A stretch of 64,000 nt of DNA from Stratiolaelaps scimitus (taxonomy: Eukaryota; Arthropoda; Arachnida; Mesostigmata; Laelapidae). A program made the translations under genes and the position numbers. This document shows positions 52,101 through 64,000 of this stretch, piece after piece (the first letter of the stretch is position 1; every line of letters starts with the position of its first letter). The stretch covers positions 8,804,001-8,868,000 of the forward strand of contig JABWDB010000008.1 in the NCBI GenBank assembly GCA_019614645.1, in the 5' to 3' direction. The notes beneath the pieces are model-generated. The model had not been told where the DNA came from. It did not search any database and saw nothing but the letters and a program-made list of their open reading frames with translations.

Positions 52101-53298
52101 TGCACAAGAATAAAGCATAATTCTGATGTTGATCTCTTCCTCAATCTTCTTCTTTTTCATCTTCAAATATATTCTGAATGCGTCATGGTGCACCGTTCAG
52201 TGTAATCTCTAATAAATGATTTGGTTGGACTCTACCACTCAGCCTGGTTACGTATAGCAGACCACAGCTATTTTTGTTTATTTGGATTTCCGCTGGAATG
52301 ATTGATGATTGCTCGACGAACTTTCTGGCCTCGAATATAAGCCGGTCTCGTTCTAGACGAACCTAACGTTTCTGTTAAGCGTCAACGTGAACGTGACAAT
52401 GGTCAGTCACACACACACACAGCGAGACAATGGTTCCATGTGCATCTATGCAAGGAGATGATTTTTGTAGCTGATAATTTAGCACGTTATGAAGAAGTAC
52501 AAGTACGAGCATCCGCCATCTCACTCTCTCATAGCACACATAGATGTGTCTATTCCGTTTTTGCACAGGTGTGCTCCTGTACTATATATTCCCTCTGTGT
52601 CTGCTGTTGTATCTTCCATCTTTGTGTGTCATTTGTTTCTGTTGTTATCTAATTTGTTCCGTCTTGTGTTCGTGGTTTGCATAAACGACTAATAATAACT
52701 TGCAACTAAAAACATACTCCTACTGTGTTCTCCGGGCTTCGTTATCGGCTTCGTTCAATCAATGAGCGGTCGGACGGCCAGCAAGCGAGAGTCTCGTCCA
52801 TATACATGCACGCATCCATCATCATTTAATCGCTACTAAACATCTTCTTCAGCCCTCGACCCCAGCTATTGCTCGGTCGTCGTACACAATTCTAGAGTCC
52901 TTAATCCATGCCGCCTATGGGTCTCGGGTCTCTTGCTCGTCCGTTGCATTTTCTCCCGAGTGTCTCCCGCCGGCGCACCCACATACGCACGAACTTGTCG
53001 TTCGCTGCGCAGCTCACTCCTTCCATTTCTCTATATAATAATAATAGTAATAAGAATAATTCTATAATTGACCTACTGCTAATGGGTGCTCGATCGTCTT
53101 GCAGCCTCGCCCCCCGGCAGGGCACACGCGACTCGAGTCACCTGCAGTGCTGTTAGTTAAACAGCGTCAAGCTGTATCATTTCTCCCTATGCGCACGGGC
53201 ATACACATTTACACTATTAGCAGCAGAACTGTTGAACGGCACATGTGTGTGTATGTGCGCAATACACACTCATGCGAATCTGTCTTTGACTGTCATGG

Positions 53299-53348
<50 letters not shown>

Positions 53349-53637
53349 TTATCTAGCTGAGCCACGACGAGTCGCTGCTGACGAATTTCGTCTGCCGTTG
53401 CTGCTGCTGCTATCGGCGACCCACGACCATTCTCTGTGTTCGACGCTGCGATTGCATCAATATTGTCATAGTCATTATGTTATTCTTATAATTATTATTA
53501 TAACATTGATTAGCAAAGTGGTTTCTTTTTTTTGCTTGCGTCCACCGTCGTCACCGACGAGCAGTTACATGAGTGTACGTGTTCTGCGCACGACGCGACG
53601 CCGAGAGAATGATGAATCGATGTTAGCCTCCTCCATA
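46197..53637. other. Long spacer, AT- and simple-repeat-rich
   Basis: No confident gene. It holds GTT/TTG triplet repeats (about 46965-47030), (TA)n at 47625-47646, 48211-48232 and 53298-53345, ATAATA-type triplets (about 49830-49860 and 51170-51220), and a C-run at about 51731-51743. A GC-richer part lies at about 49400-50700. The downstream end may include the DCAF10-like 3' UTR. Confidence 0.5.
53298..53345. repeat. (TA)n microsatellite, among the longest in the window
   Basis: About 48 bp of uninterrupted TA just beyond the 3' end of the DCAF10-like coding region. Confidence 0.95.
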
Positions 53638-56600
53638 TTAGAACCTCGGCTGATGGAAGAAGATCTTGCCGCTGAGACAGCCAGTTACGAGCAGGTGTTG
53701 GGTTGGTGAGAATTTCGAGCTGACAACGTAGCTTTTGTGATCACCGATATTCGAGATCTCGGCGAGACGACGCGGCCGACGTGGTATACAGTCGGCGAGC
53801 TCCGAGCAGCGTTCGTCGAATGCGAACAGTCGCACGCCGTAATGGTACGGACTGCAGATCACCCGGCCATCTGGACTGAAGCACATCTCCTTGATGAAGC
53901 CTCGGCCGACGTTCGGCTCCTCGAGATAGTAAAGCAGACGAGGTATATCCTGTTTGGCGGCTGGCGACCCTTCGGACCAGCCGGACGGTGTCGGGCCACG
54001 CTCGCCACGCAACGATCCGAGATCCCGATGCGCGAGAAGGTAGAGCCGATCGTTGGTCCTCTGCTGCGCTGATATCAACAGCGGGAAATCGCGCAAGGCA
54101 GGATTTCGAACTTCGACTCGGGGCTCTCCGCCTCGTGTCGACACTTCGAAGATGCGGACCCCGTCGAGGCTGCCGCCGTCTTCCGAGTCGGAGCTATCCA
54201 ACTATTGAACAGACAACACGACACACAACAGAAGGGTGCGTACACAATGAGACACAAATATTGTCGATCATTCTCGATGTTATATGTAAAACCGATATGG
54301 TCCAATTTGCCTGATGTTAGTTGGGTGGATCAAATGCGATATAAACGTTTCTTTGCTTTAAAAAACAAAAACAAAATTGAAGCTCCTTTAATAAACCAAT
54401 AAAACCTTTGACCTTTTGGGGACCACGCGATATTTTTGTTTTGTTTAATATAATGAACACACGCGACACAAGTAGCACTTACTAGACATGGGGCTACGTA
54501 CAATATTCGATTAGGCCATTTAACCAAGCGAGCCATGTAGTCATTTTGAGGCGCGAAAATTTGACACTACGAAACAAGAAATCTGAGAACACTTTTTGAT
54601 TGTTTTTTCCTAATTTACATTATCCACAAAAATCGAGTTGTAATACCGAGCGTTCCGGGACGGTTTCGACCCCCCCCCCTTCCTCGAGATGACGGTGCGT
54701 GATTTCCACGCCGAAATGAATTTGCAAGATTTCTTCTCTGAGAAGATCGTTTGTATTTTCATCTCAGTGGCCATCATACTGCCAGTGTTTGACACCAGCT
54801 ATATATCCCCGTCACATACGCCCCATATCTGACCGGATGAAAATCCCGTTTACAAATGATCAATCCCATTGACGAAAGCATACCTGTCCAATCGACTCGA
54901 TCACTTGAATATTCTCTCGTCCTTGGCCACCGTCGCCGCTGCCGTTGTCGTTCACCGGGTTGTTACCATTGTCCGGCTCGTTGTTCTCGAGATTGACCAC
55001 CTGCCGTATTTGCACTTGAACCTGATTATGCGGCCCCAGCTGTTGATGTATCTGAATACCGTGCTCTCTGTGAGCATGCGCCCTGGAACTGGCACGGGTG
55101 TTCCGCCAGTTCTCGATACGGACTCGCAGCCGGCCAAAGTCATAGTTATTCTCATCCTCATCGGTGTCCATATCCTACAAAGGCGAGACGGGACGGAACG
55201 AATCAATAGACATGCAATGAAAATAGACTCACAGCAAACGCGTATGCGGAACGATAATCATGGGTTTGTAGCATTCATTGGCTTGCCGGCATGTCAACTC
55301 CATACAATTCAGCTCAGTATACATATTTGTACTAATGGACATTAAATGCACCCGTGCGGGCTTCTTCCGACATTGAGGGGAGGTTGTCACGGCCGTGTCG
55401 GAAAAAGTTGAAAAATAGTTTCGTTGATGATGATGATGATGATTATTATTAGTCAATAATAACAAAGCACGAATGCGAAAAAACATTTCCGTTTGCGTGA
55501 CTAACTGAGGCGAGAGGGCCGTGAGGGGTAATTAATAAAAAAAAAAAAACACCCCGCGACACTACCCGAGTCCCCTACGCAGCCCTTCGCTTTTCTGCTG
55601 CGGGCTGAAGCGCATCTCACTGAAGCAAACTTCGGCAAGTTCGGACAGTGGCGTAAGAAATCTTTCAACAGAACACAACGGTCTGCTCACAATGAGAAGA
55701 AGAACAAAAGAAAAGCATCCCGCATTGAAAACTCAAGTCCACACCTAAGGCTGAACAAGGGAGGGAGGGACCTGGCGCGCTACCTGCATCAGCCCGCCTC
55801 CCTACAACGAATCAGCTTCGGAGAAGGCGGACGCGTAAGAGGCGAAAAAGCGGCGTCGTCGAAGGTCGACCTCGTCGCCGCATCACGTGAGCGCCAACTA
55901 CTATTTACCTTCCGACAGTATCGTGGCATTAGCACTTCGTCATCATCAACTTAGCGCCTCATCGACTAAGCGCTGCGGCGTAGCCGAGATGCAGTGCCAG
56001 AGACACGTCGCGCTGGCTGTGCACTGGCCGTGTACTGCTGACGATGGGTGCCATTGAAAAGTGTATCTGCTGCCGCCACCGCCGCCGCCGCCGTCTACTG
56101 TCGCGGTTGTTGTTCGACCTTCCCTGGGCAAACTGCCGAATGTCAAGGCTATCAACTGCAGCAGCTGCAGCCACTAACACCACGCCGGTTGTTCGTCTAT
56201 CCTTCGGCGGAGGCGAGTCGCACAGAGCAAGAGTCGCCACGCATCGCGGTTGCCTTCATGTGCTGGGCGCAATGCAAGATCCTACCGCTGACCGGCTGGC
56301 GGCAGCCGTGGCAACGACGAGATGCAGCCCGTCCACGTTATCACGTCACAGTACCATGTCAACGACAGCGCGCCAGCACAAGTGGCGGCCTTGGCTCGGG
56401 CGGCACTCACCGTCGGGGAACCGCACAAACAACAGCAGCAGCAGCAACAGCCACTGCCGATTCCAGAATTTGAGAACGCTCACTAAATCGATGATACATT
56501 GTCTTCAATGTGCTACTGCTACTATATATAATAGCTCGGGTGGTAGCTGGTTATGCAATCTCTAGCAATGTATTTATGCTGGAAGAAAGTAGATCTTCGA

Positions 56601-58344
56601 GGTTGATTCGTGGGACGGAATAAGTGTCGGATCATCGATGAATCTTCCTCAAACGAACGAATTACGCCAGCGTAATTCGATTGGGCGGTTGAATTTGGAA
56701 TGTTTGACGTTCGACGTCGTCGTCGTTGTCCTAACAAACAGCGGTGTAATAGATACACTATCAGACAAACAGGCCACTTACCGTGTTGTACGTTCCGAAT
56801 CGAACCTGTTGATAGAGATTCATGCCGTACATCTCAACGAGGCCCGACGGGCCAACGGGTAGGCCCAACGGCAGATCGGGGTCCAGGTCCAATCGGGACT
56901 TCTTCCGAATGACGGGCTCATCGAAGTCGTCCGCTAGTGATCGATCCAGACCGTGGATGTCGTGAACGCACGTCCACTGTAACACACGAAACAAAAATCA
57001 AGCTTTAGTCTAATGGCTTCTACAACCGCTCAAGCTAAATATAACTATGCAATAGGCTAATGCAGACTGATGTTCGTAGTGCCGTCCGCTACGACAGATC
57101 ACTACTGCCACTTCCATGCGCTCCACACCCATGTACGACAACAGTACGAGCACCTTAAGCAATTTTTATTCATTAATTAATTAGGTTTTTCTCTATTTGT
57201 TTTTAATTTTAGCAAACGAAAACGAACAATTCAGTCGTTCCATGATTCGCGCGAATGTGGCTACCAGCCAGCTTTATTATTGCGATATCGCGTCATGCGA
57301 ACAGCGACGCTCGCCGTACGTTGGCCAACGGGGGGTGCTGTTGCTGCCAAGGAGCTCATGACGTGATCACGTGAATAGCACGTCATCATCGTCGGCGTCA
57401 TCACGCTAATTCTGATGGTAGCCGGAGCCGACTCGTTCATCGCCTTTTACTTCTGAAGAGCAGAAGCTGCTCGGTCGCGACGTCAAACAACTGCAGAAGA
57501 AGTCCCCGTCCTCACCTCGGCTACGGAAAAAAATGCCAGGATATATATGTATATATATATATATATATAGTGACGCATACGTCTCTATCTATTATGATAC
57601 ATGTCTAGAATGTATCAGTCAATGTACGTCTGTTTGTGTGCGGGAACGTGTGAGCTCGCAGACAATCATCGTCCGGGGCGGGGGAGTCGCTATCGAGTGG
57701 AACAGCCAACCGAATGTGGCACACAGCGACTTTTCGTCCCACCGTCAGCATGTATTTAACAAACAACTCTCGGACAAACCTGGTGAAAGCGGTTCGGGCA
57801 GCCAGGCCAAATAATAGACATACTGCTGGATACCTTCTTCCGCCGCGCGAACACAACGCTGATGTGACAACAGTTTTGGGATTCGTCTACCGTGTTTCGT
57901 CATCATCATCATCGTCGTCGTCGCCGTTGTTGTCGTATCCGTCGCCTGCATTTTCAGGGCAACGCCGCAGAAAATAGTGAAGCATTAGCATCTGCGTGCA
58001 CCCGCCATCGCAAGGGCATCCGTCTCAGTTGTAGCTTCAACTGTGCTTCGCGGCGTGCTAGCTGACTGGCGCCTATCGAATCCGGCAATTCTTGTTGGAC
58101 ACGCCAATGGCTGCTGGTGCCGTTGTTGTTACTGCTGTTGCTCATGGGGTGCGCTCCAGCAGCAACTGCTGCTGGTGCCGCGCCACCGCCGTCCCGCACG
58201 CAGAGGTATTATAGCAGAAGCAGAAGCAGCAGCAGCAGCGACAGGGGCCACAGTAACGACGGCAACCGCTCGGTGACTGACGATCGGGCGAGCAAGCGAA
58301 CGTTAGCAAGGTCACCTACCTGGCTTCCTGCTTCCACTTTACTT

Positions 58345-58387
<43 letters not shown>

Positions 58388-61300
58388 GCGGCCCTTGGAA
58401 GCGAGGGAACACTAACCGGCAAGCCAGGGCCACCCCGTAAGTCAGTCTGTGTGTGCGTGGTGATGATGGTCCCAGCGTCTGTTCCGCTTCTCTTCGCCGG
58501 CCGGCCGTCCGCCCAAACGAACGATCGCCTGCCAGGGCTGCTTGCTTGTCTGTCTGTGTGTGCGTTTATGTTCTTGTTTGTGGCTGACTGCGATGTCCCC
58601 ATGCAATGTGCACTATCCGTGCGATATGAAGCTGCGGCGGGCGCGAACAGCAGCAAGTCCCCAATAGAACGATTCGTAGCGGACGTCAGTGCTACACCCC
58701 ACCAACACCCACCAATCTACACAGACCACCCAGCAGCAGCAGTAGTTGAAGAGTAAATATCACACGTTTTTTCAGTCAGTTTCATTGTGTCGTCGCACAC
58801 CACAGGCACAGGCTACCGTTGCTGGTTCCTTCTGCTGGGGCGGAGGCGACTACGCTATACAGTGGGCGCACATCTACTATAATGAGCGGCTAACTATACT
58901 GCTATAGCTACTGCGTCATATGGGCATTTGGTATTTCGTTATGCGTTGCCAGAGTATTTCAGTTCGCTCAACTCATCTCAGCACAGCAAACAATCAAGGA
59001 GATTCACCAAAAGGTGCAGCTGACAATGACACCAATCGTGCCGTTTTTTGTTCTAATATATATGCATATATACATACATATATATATATATATATATAAC
59101 CAATTTCGCTAATACTAGTACTACTCCTCCTACGACGGAGCTAATAAAAATACACGATTTGTCGGACGGCAAAACGCTCACGAAGACGTCGGTATCATCA
59201 GATGTGAGAGCAGGGACACTGTGAATTAGTCATGTGGCCAAAACAGAAGTCATACCATCCCCCCCATCATCGTGATCAACCGCCCGACAGCGTTCATCTC
59301 TGCGGCTGCCGCATCCTCGTAACGTTTCTCTGGGGCCTGCGCGAATTTTTCTGTTCCCTCTTACTCCCCCCCCCCCTACAGCTCTAGATACGGCCCCTGC
59401 CTTTGCATACACTTTCGCACATACGCAGACAGATGTGGGCGAGTGTCTTCCCGTGTGGCCGCCCCTGCTCGTGAAGTGTTTGTCACTCGACTGCACCGCC
59501 AACACCACAACCTCTCGAGCACCTGATTCGTCTAGCGGCTGAAGCCAATCTGCGTGTTGTCTGCGTCACACGAGAAAAAAAAAAGAACAACGAACCGCAG
59601 AAGACAAATCTATTCTCGGCGGCAAACGCACGTAAGTGTATGAACCACAATTCCTACAGGATTTCTTCCTCCTTCCTGTGATTGGGGCGGAGGAGGATGA
59701 CGGGGAGGGCCGTATGACGCTCTGGCGGCTCGGCCAGCGGCAGCGACAGCGGCAAGAAGCAGTTGCAGCTTCACGGCGTCCAGGCACTGTACTGATTGCG
59801 TCAACATCAGCAGCAGCAGCAGCAGCAACAACAGCCGAGGCGGATTTCTTCGGGACTTCGTATTTGATTTCATCCTGTTGATATCGATCATGATGCCAAT
59901 CTCCCGTCGTCGTCGTTGTTCAGCGAACAGCCAGCCGCTGATGACGCTAACGTTCCCTGAAGCTAGCTCCCTGCTAAATCTTAGCGATCGCCAGTGCCGC
60001 TGAAGCAAGCACCGGGCAAAGGTCTGTTCAGCCGACCGCCCTATCGACATCGCTCTCCCCGGCAGCCGAAGCGTCAGAAACAGCCCCGAAGATGAACGAA
60101 CGAACGGGCATCTTAGTGTGACGCGAGCGTGCGGCACTCACGCAAGCATGGACGTTGTTGCTAGTGCCGGTGTCGGTGCCGGTACCGCTTATTTATGTGT
60201 GTTTAGGTTAGCTGGCCCGTCTGCGCCCCTACTCGCGGCGGGGCGGGGGAGGTCGCTTGCAAGGTCGCACCACAAAGCAATCACTTAACACAGAAATATC
60301 TATCTATATAAAAAAAATAAAAAAAAAACAAAAAAACAAACGCGAAACGAAGAACGAAAGCTAGACATACACCCGAACACACACGCACACACGCATAAAC
60401 CGACAGTCACAGGGGCACACATCAAGCTTCTAGGTTTTGCCCGCCTGCACGTCACGTCTGTATGAGAAAAGAGCAGGACATCAGGATTGTGATTTGCTGC
60501 TAGACAAGCCGGCGCGCCAGCCGAGAAAAGTAATCGTAGATTTACTCCGCCGCCGCCGCCGCCGAAAGCTACCAGTGGCAAATCACAAGGTTAAGGTTGA
60601 ATGTTATGTGTTCGGCGAAAAATCGAACCGAAAACTGGTGCTATTTTTGTGCAACGGTAGCGGGCCAGGAGCAGCGGAGGCCGTCGCCGCCTGTTGCAAA
60701 ATAATTCCGCGCCTGCGCGCCATAACCAGACAATCGTGTTATTGTGGGAGAGACCATAATCATGAGAAATAATGTCACAGCATTAATACTACTAGTAATG
60801 TCATAACATGAATGACTTGTTGTTTTTTTTTATCGTGACTGTCTCATACATCTCACTTGGTGCTGAAGACATCGCTTGTCCATTATGAGGACATCATAAT
60901 GTATTAGATAAGGTTCGCGAAAAATCGAACTGAACGAAACGGACGTGTTTCGTAGACGCACGATTCGTTTCACTCGGGACGCACGTTTGTATCGTATCTA
61001 AGCACGCTCACCTCTCCCTTCTCTTCGAAGTTGGTGTTCCTTGATAGGACGCTCCATCCATATGGGTGAACCTGGAGCGACGAGATCACTTGAGCGGTGT
61101 CACCGAGGGGGAAGTCCGAGATCATCTCGACCCTATTACGCGACGCGGTGAAGTACTTCTCGCAGTCAAGCATCGGATTCGAGAATCCCGACTGCTCGCG
61201 CTGGTGCATACGAAACATATCCGGCTGCGTGCGGGCGGGCGGGCGGGCGTTCGATCGTCACCGCGTACCCGTTCCAGCAAGTACGACCAATGCGGAGCGA

Positions 61301-62655
61301 ATCGTTGAAGATGTTCAGGAAAACGGAAAGAAATAAAACCAAACGTTCGTTAGCACCGTCATCTCAGTCGACATCTGCAATTATCCACTTTGTCAATATT
61401 CAGTCGTGACAATAGCGAACATGAACAATTCGACGCGACCGAGCGGAACCTAACCGAGGACAGAATCGTTCCACGATGAGTCGAAGTGTCGCAGATTTTC
61501 CAGGTATTGTGGTGTTCTCCCAGAGAGATCCTACTGTTTGTGTGTTGGTTCCCCTTTTCCTACGCCTCTACCTACCGAGATCGATCGACCTGGCGAACCT
61601 GTCGACTCACCCGAAACTCGCTGAGGTCGTCTTTGAGTGTATTGAGATCGAGGTCATGCACGACCATGAGATAGCCCTGCGTCGTACAGAGGACCATCTT
61701 ACTCTCATCCGGCGTTAGACGCATACGCATTAGGCCCGATTGGTAAAGTACACGGTTTTCCGTGGCGTTGTATGGCTCGCCGAGCTGGTTGATGTGCCAT
61801 TTCTGAATGTTGCCATCAAAGCCTGAAGTGACGAGAAGACGATCCTTTTTCGAGTACTCGATATTCTTAACCCAGCCCGCGTGACCGCTCAGCTCGCTGA
61901 CGTGCTCACGCAAACTGCGTACATCCCACAGTTTGACTTTCGTGTCGTCGGAGCAGGATGCAACCACCTAGTATGGATGTATATATATATAAATATAAAA
62001 CGATGAAAAGAACCAATTAAGTGTGTATCGTACCATATATTTACCAAATGATTATCTACGGTGGTGGTGGTGGTAGCGTACGTCATCTTATGAACAAAAT
62101 GCGTCTCGGATATCCGGATATATTTTACGTCTACATACAGCACCAAACGTGTGACCAAACGACGAACACCAGATCACATGAATCGCAAGCTGTATTGCAC
62201 AATAGTCTACTCACCCTGCTATCCAGGAATCGAACATAGTTGACACAGTCGAGATGTGCATCGCTCACGGTGTGGACAAGCTTATGCGAGAGTGGATCAA
62301 GCACGAGAATTCGACGCCGCTCCGTGGCCGCAACAAGTGTGCGACCGTCGTCCGAGAAGGATAGATTGAAGATACCACCGTGTGGGGTTTGCTCGTCGCT
62401 GGGGAACACATCCTCCGAGGGACGGATGTTATCGTAGATTCGACGCAGTGCCGCGCCCGGCGGCTCCTTGCGCTTGAGTCCGAGCTGGCGCGCATGCAGC
62501 CGCTGGCACCACGTCTCCGGGACGAGTGCCCGCCGGACAGGGACCATCGGAGCGGGGGTGACACCGGAGTGCCTCTTGACAACGTTGGAGCCCGCAGTGC
62601 CACCGACTCGGACCCCGCCGCCATCGGCGCGTAGTCCACGGCCCCCAGTCAACAT
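53638..62655 (-). CDS. DCAF10: DCAF10 (WDR32)-like WD40 protein, CUL4-DDB1 substrate receptor type
   Basis: Six minus-strand exons, all phase 0: 62215-62655, 61611-61967, 61012-61224, 56782-56976, 54884-55174 and 53638-54201, coding 686 residues. WD40 text starts with GGIFNLSFSDDGRTLVAAT and AHLDCVNYVRFLDSR, then CSDDTKVKLWDVRSL. The W161-D162-x-R164 element is the WDXR motif through which DCAFs bind DDB1. HAGWVKNIEY, LLVTSGFDGNIQKW and LMRMRLTPDESKM follow. After a charged insert come SSLQVHPYGWSVL and WTCVHDI, then EEPNVGRGFIKEMCFSPDG, CSELADC and the family-typical end GCLSGKIFFHQPRF. This order matches animal DCAF10 closely. The likely role is a substrate receptor of CUL4-RING ubiquitin ligases; substrates are unknown. 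Exon 5 (97 residues) is a low-complexity Asn/Gln/His insert, probably loop. ATG directly follows a TTGCAG acceptor, so an upstream noncoding or coding exon probably exists. The third intron (56977-61011) is about 4 kb. Confidence 0.92.
54376..54418 (+). mobile_element. LINE/SINE 3' tail remnant in a DCAF10-like intron
   Basis: ATTGAAGCTCCTTTAATAAA followed by CCAATAAAACCTTTGACC closely matches the 3' end of the LINE at 38468-38507, so a short retroelement fragment of the same family sits in the last intron. No body sequence is recognisable upstream. Confidence 0.65.
56977..61011. other. Large DCAF10-like intron with GC-rich, repeat-rich DNA
   Basis: About 4 kb between exons 3 and 4. It holds (TA)n tracts at 57540-57569, 58350-58383 and 59060-59098, CAG/CAA and CCG triplet runs (for example 59810-59832 and 60547-60565), and a C-run at about 59368. 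Open frames here are low-complexity and appear on both strands, so no nested gene is called. Confidence 0.6.
61230..61250 (+). repeat. (GCGG)n tract at the DCAF10-like exon 3 acceptor
   Basis: Four tandem GCGGG-type units on the plus strand are CCCG repeats in the transcript and take the place of the polypyrimidine tract just upstream of the CGCAG acceptor. The G-rich strand could form a G-quadruplex. Confidence 0.85.
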
Positions 62656-63440
62656 CTGCAATGGAACAAAGCGAGAATAGGATAAGGTGATCGTGAATCG
62701 TATAGGGTTAGGGCAGACTGTGGGCGGGGACATTGAGAAAACGGGCCTCCTCGGCATGCCAACTACGCCGAGTGAATTGTTGCTGAAATTTCTCGCGTTT
62801 TATGCATGACTCTCAGCGTTTAGGATTTCGTTGAGGGCAGCAAGCCCGGCTATGTACAACGTAGAACATACAACCTCAGTTCGCCTGAGATCGCTTAAGC
62901 TATACCCATATTACTCTACTAGTAAAGTTTCGTCTTTGACAAATTCGTGACGCCGCTGCTAGAAGACATTCGGAACTGCTTCGACAATATACGGTTCACG
63001 GCACAACAGCACGAGTGGTGTTTCGAGTTGTGTGCCCCTACCACCACAATGTATCATTCACAGACAATGACAAATGCCGTAAGATAGAGATAGATCCGCA
63101 ACGTTGGCTAAGAACAAAGAAAGAAAAAAATACGCACAAATGCAATCATCTGATCTCGATGCCACTCTGTACTTGTCTGCGATCAATGTTTACGTTCAGC
63201 GTTAATGCAGGACCCCATTCTGAGATAGCTGACCCCTCATGCTCGCGCTCTCGATGCTCAATTAGCTCCCATTGGCTTGGCGTTGTTGATAACGCTGACT
63301 GTATTACTACAGGGAGCTGAACGCATAGGCAATTCTCTGTTCGAGGTACTGCCCCCGCTCAATCATCCGTAAAACGCAATCATTCCACAGAAACAATATA
63401 ACTCTGAACTGATTTTGAACGATGCGCCTGCGTCCGCAGA

Positions 63441-63475
<35 letters not shown>

Positions 63476-64000
63476 GTAGTTGTTGTGTGAACATTGGGGC
63501 CTTAATCATAGTGATTATATATATATAAATATATTCATCGTTGGTTCATGGATGTATACATATTGACAAGGGAAGTAACTTTAGCCGTGAATCTCGCATA
63601 GAGTGAGCCTACGATACATTAAAAAAGGCGCCTTTTCGTACGGTGCACTTTTTTGCAAGGCACCCCCACCCTTCGCCCACTTTCTTATCCAAGGCTGGCA
63701 ATTTTCATTTTAATCACCCTCCAAAGTTGCCATTCGTCGAGACAGGATCGTGTCCCTATCAACGAATCAAGTGAGCACCGGCTAGCGACGAAGTTTCGAT
63801 AGCAAACGCACCTCGGTTTCTGAGACAAATGATTGTACCGAGGAAATCGCATCGCGCATAAAATTAAGACACACACTCAAGCGACAAGGTCCCAATGAAT
63901 CATTGATCTATCTACATACGCATAGTCAATTCGAATACTACCTGCACTTTTCTTGCTTCTTGCGTCACATGTATATTTCATGTTATTAACACTCGAATGA
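62656..64000. other. Spacer upstream of the DCAF10-like start
   Basis: No confident gene. A plus-strand open stretch at about 62935-63087 (PLLEDIRNCFDNIRFTAQ) is protein-like but isolated. A (TA)n tract lies at 63443-63473. The DCAF10-like promoter and any 5' untranslated exon should be in or beyond this segment. Confidence 0.45.

Noticed and set aside
60437..60772. 111-codon ORF nested in the DCAF10-like intron
   Set aside because: The poly-arginine part is made by a CCG repeat; the rest matches no family and there is no supporting signal.
62935..63087. Plus-strand protein-like stretch
   Set aside because: No ATG, no supported acceptor and no partner exon; too short to separate from chance.
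1..64000. Prokaryotic features, CRISPR arrays or phage genes
   Set aside because: No ribosome-binding-site-led gene arrays or regularly spaced direct repeats; exon-intron structure and polyadenylation signals show a eukaryotic genome.

Overview
This is a eukaryotic nuclear window. Protein-coding signal is broken into short exons (34 to about 1150 bp) joined by GT-AG introns whose phases agree. Polyadenylation hexamers, a tRNA-derived SINE, a decayed non-LTR retrotransposon and more than twenty (TA)n microsatellites also occur. The recognisable proteins are animal ones: a VRK-type kinase, a DCAF10-type WD40 protein, an AKAP7-type 2H phosphoesterase and a membrane-anchored short-chain dehydrogenase. 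Compact introns mixed with long repeat-rich spacers suggest an arthropod, perhaps a mite or other chelicerate. That placement is inference; no sequence here proves it.

Layout. 1-3711 (minus): SDR, nine exons, 3' end cut by the window edge. 3712-14563: no confident gene, with a GC-rich, trinucleotide-rich block at about 5440-6900. 14564-15055 (minus): two phase-compatible candidate exons. 15056-19417: no confident gene. 19419-24577 (minus): VRK-type kinase with eight exons and a 381-residue tail. 24578-32642: repeat-rich spacer with one unusually long unassigned ORF at 29041-29658. 32643-32908 (minus): two-exon, 67-residue membrane microprotein that fits between the larger ORFs. 33014-36163 (plus): seven-exon AKAP7-like gene, divergent from the microprotein with 105 bp between start codons. 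36600-39950: retroelement zone with a SINE, a LINE RT fragment and an inverted-repeat pair. 40367-42867 (minus): six phase-consistent exons of a single-pass membrane protein. 43837-44725 (minus) and 45285-46196 (plus): two further candidate genes. 46197-53637: spacer. 53638-62655 (minus): DCAF10-like gene, six exons. 62656-64000: spacer.

There are no operons; the genes look functionally independent. The only close physical coupling is the divergent microprotein/AKAP7-like pair, which probably shares a promoter. The exon models come from reading splice signals and frames by eye; none has been tested against transcripts.
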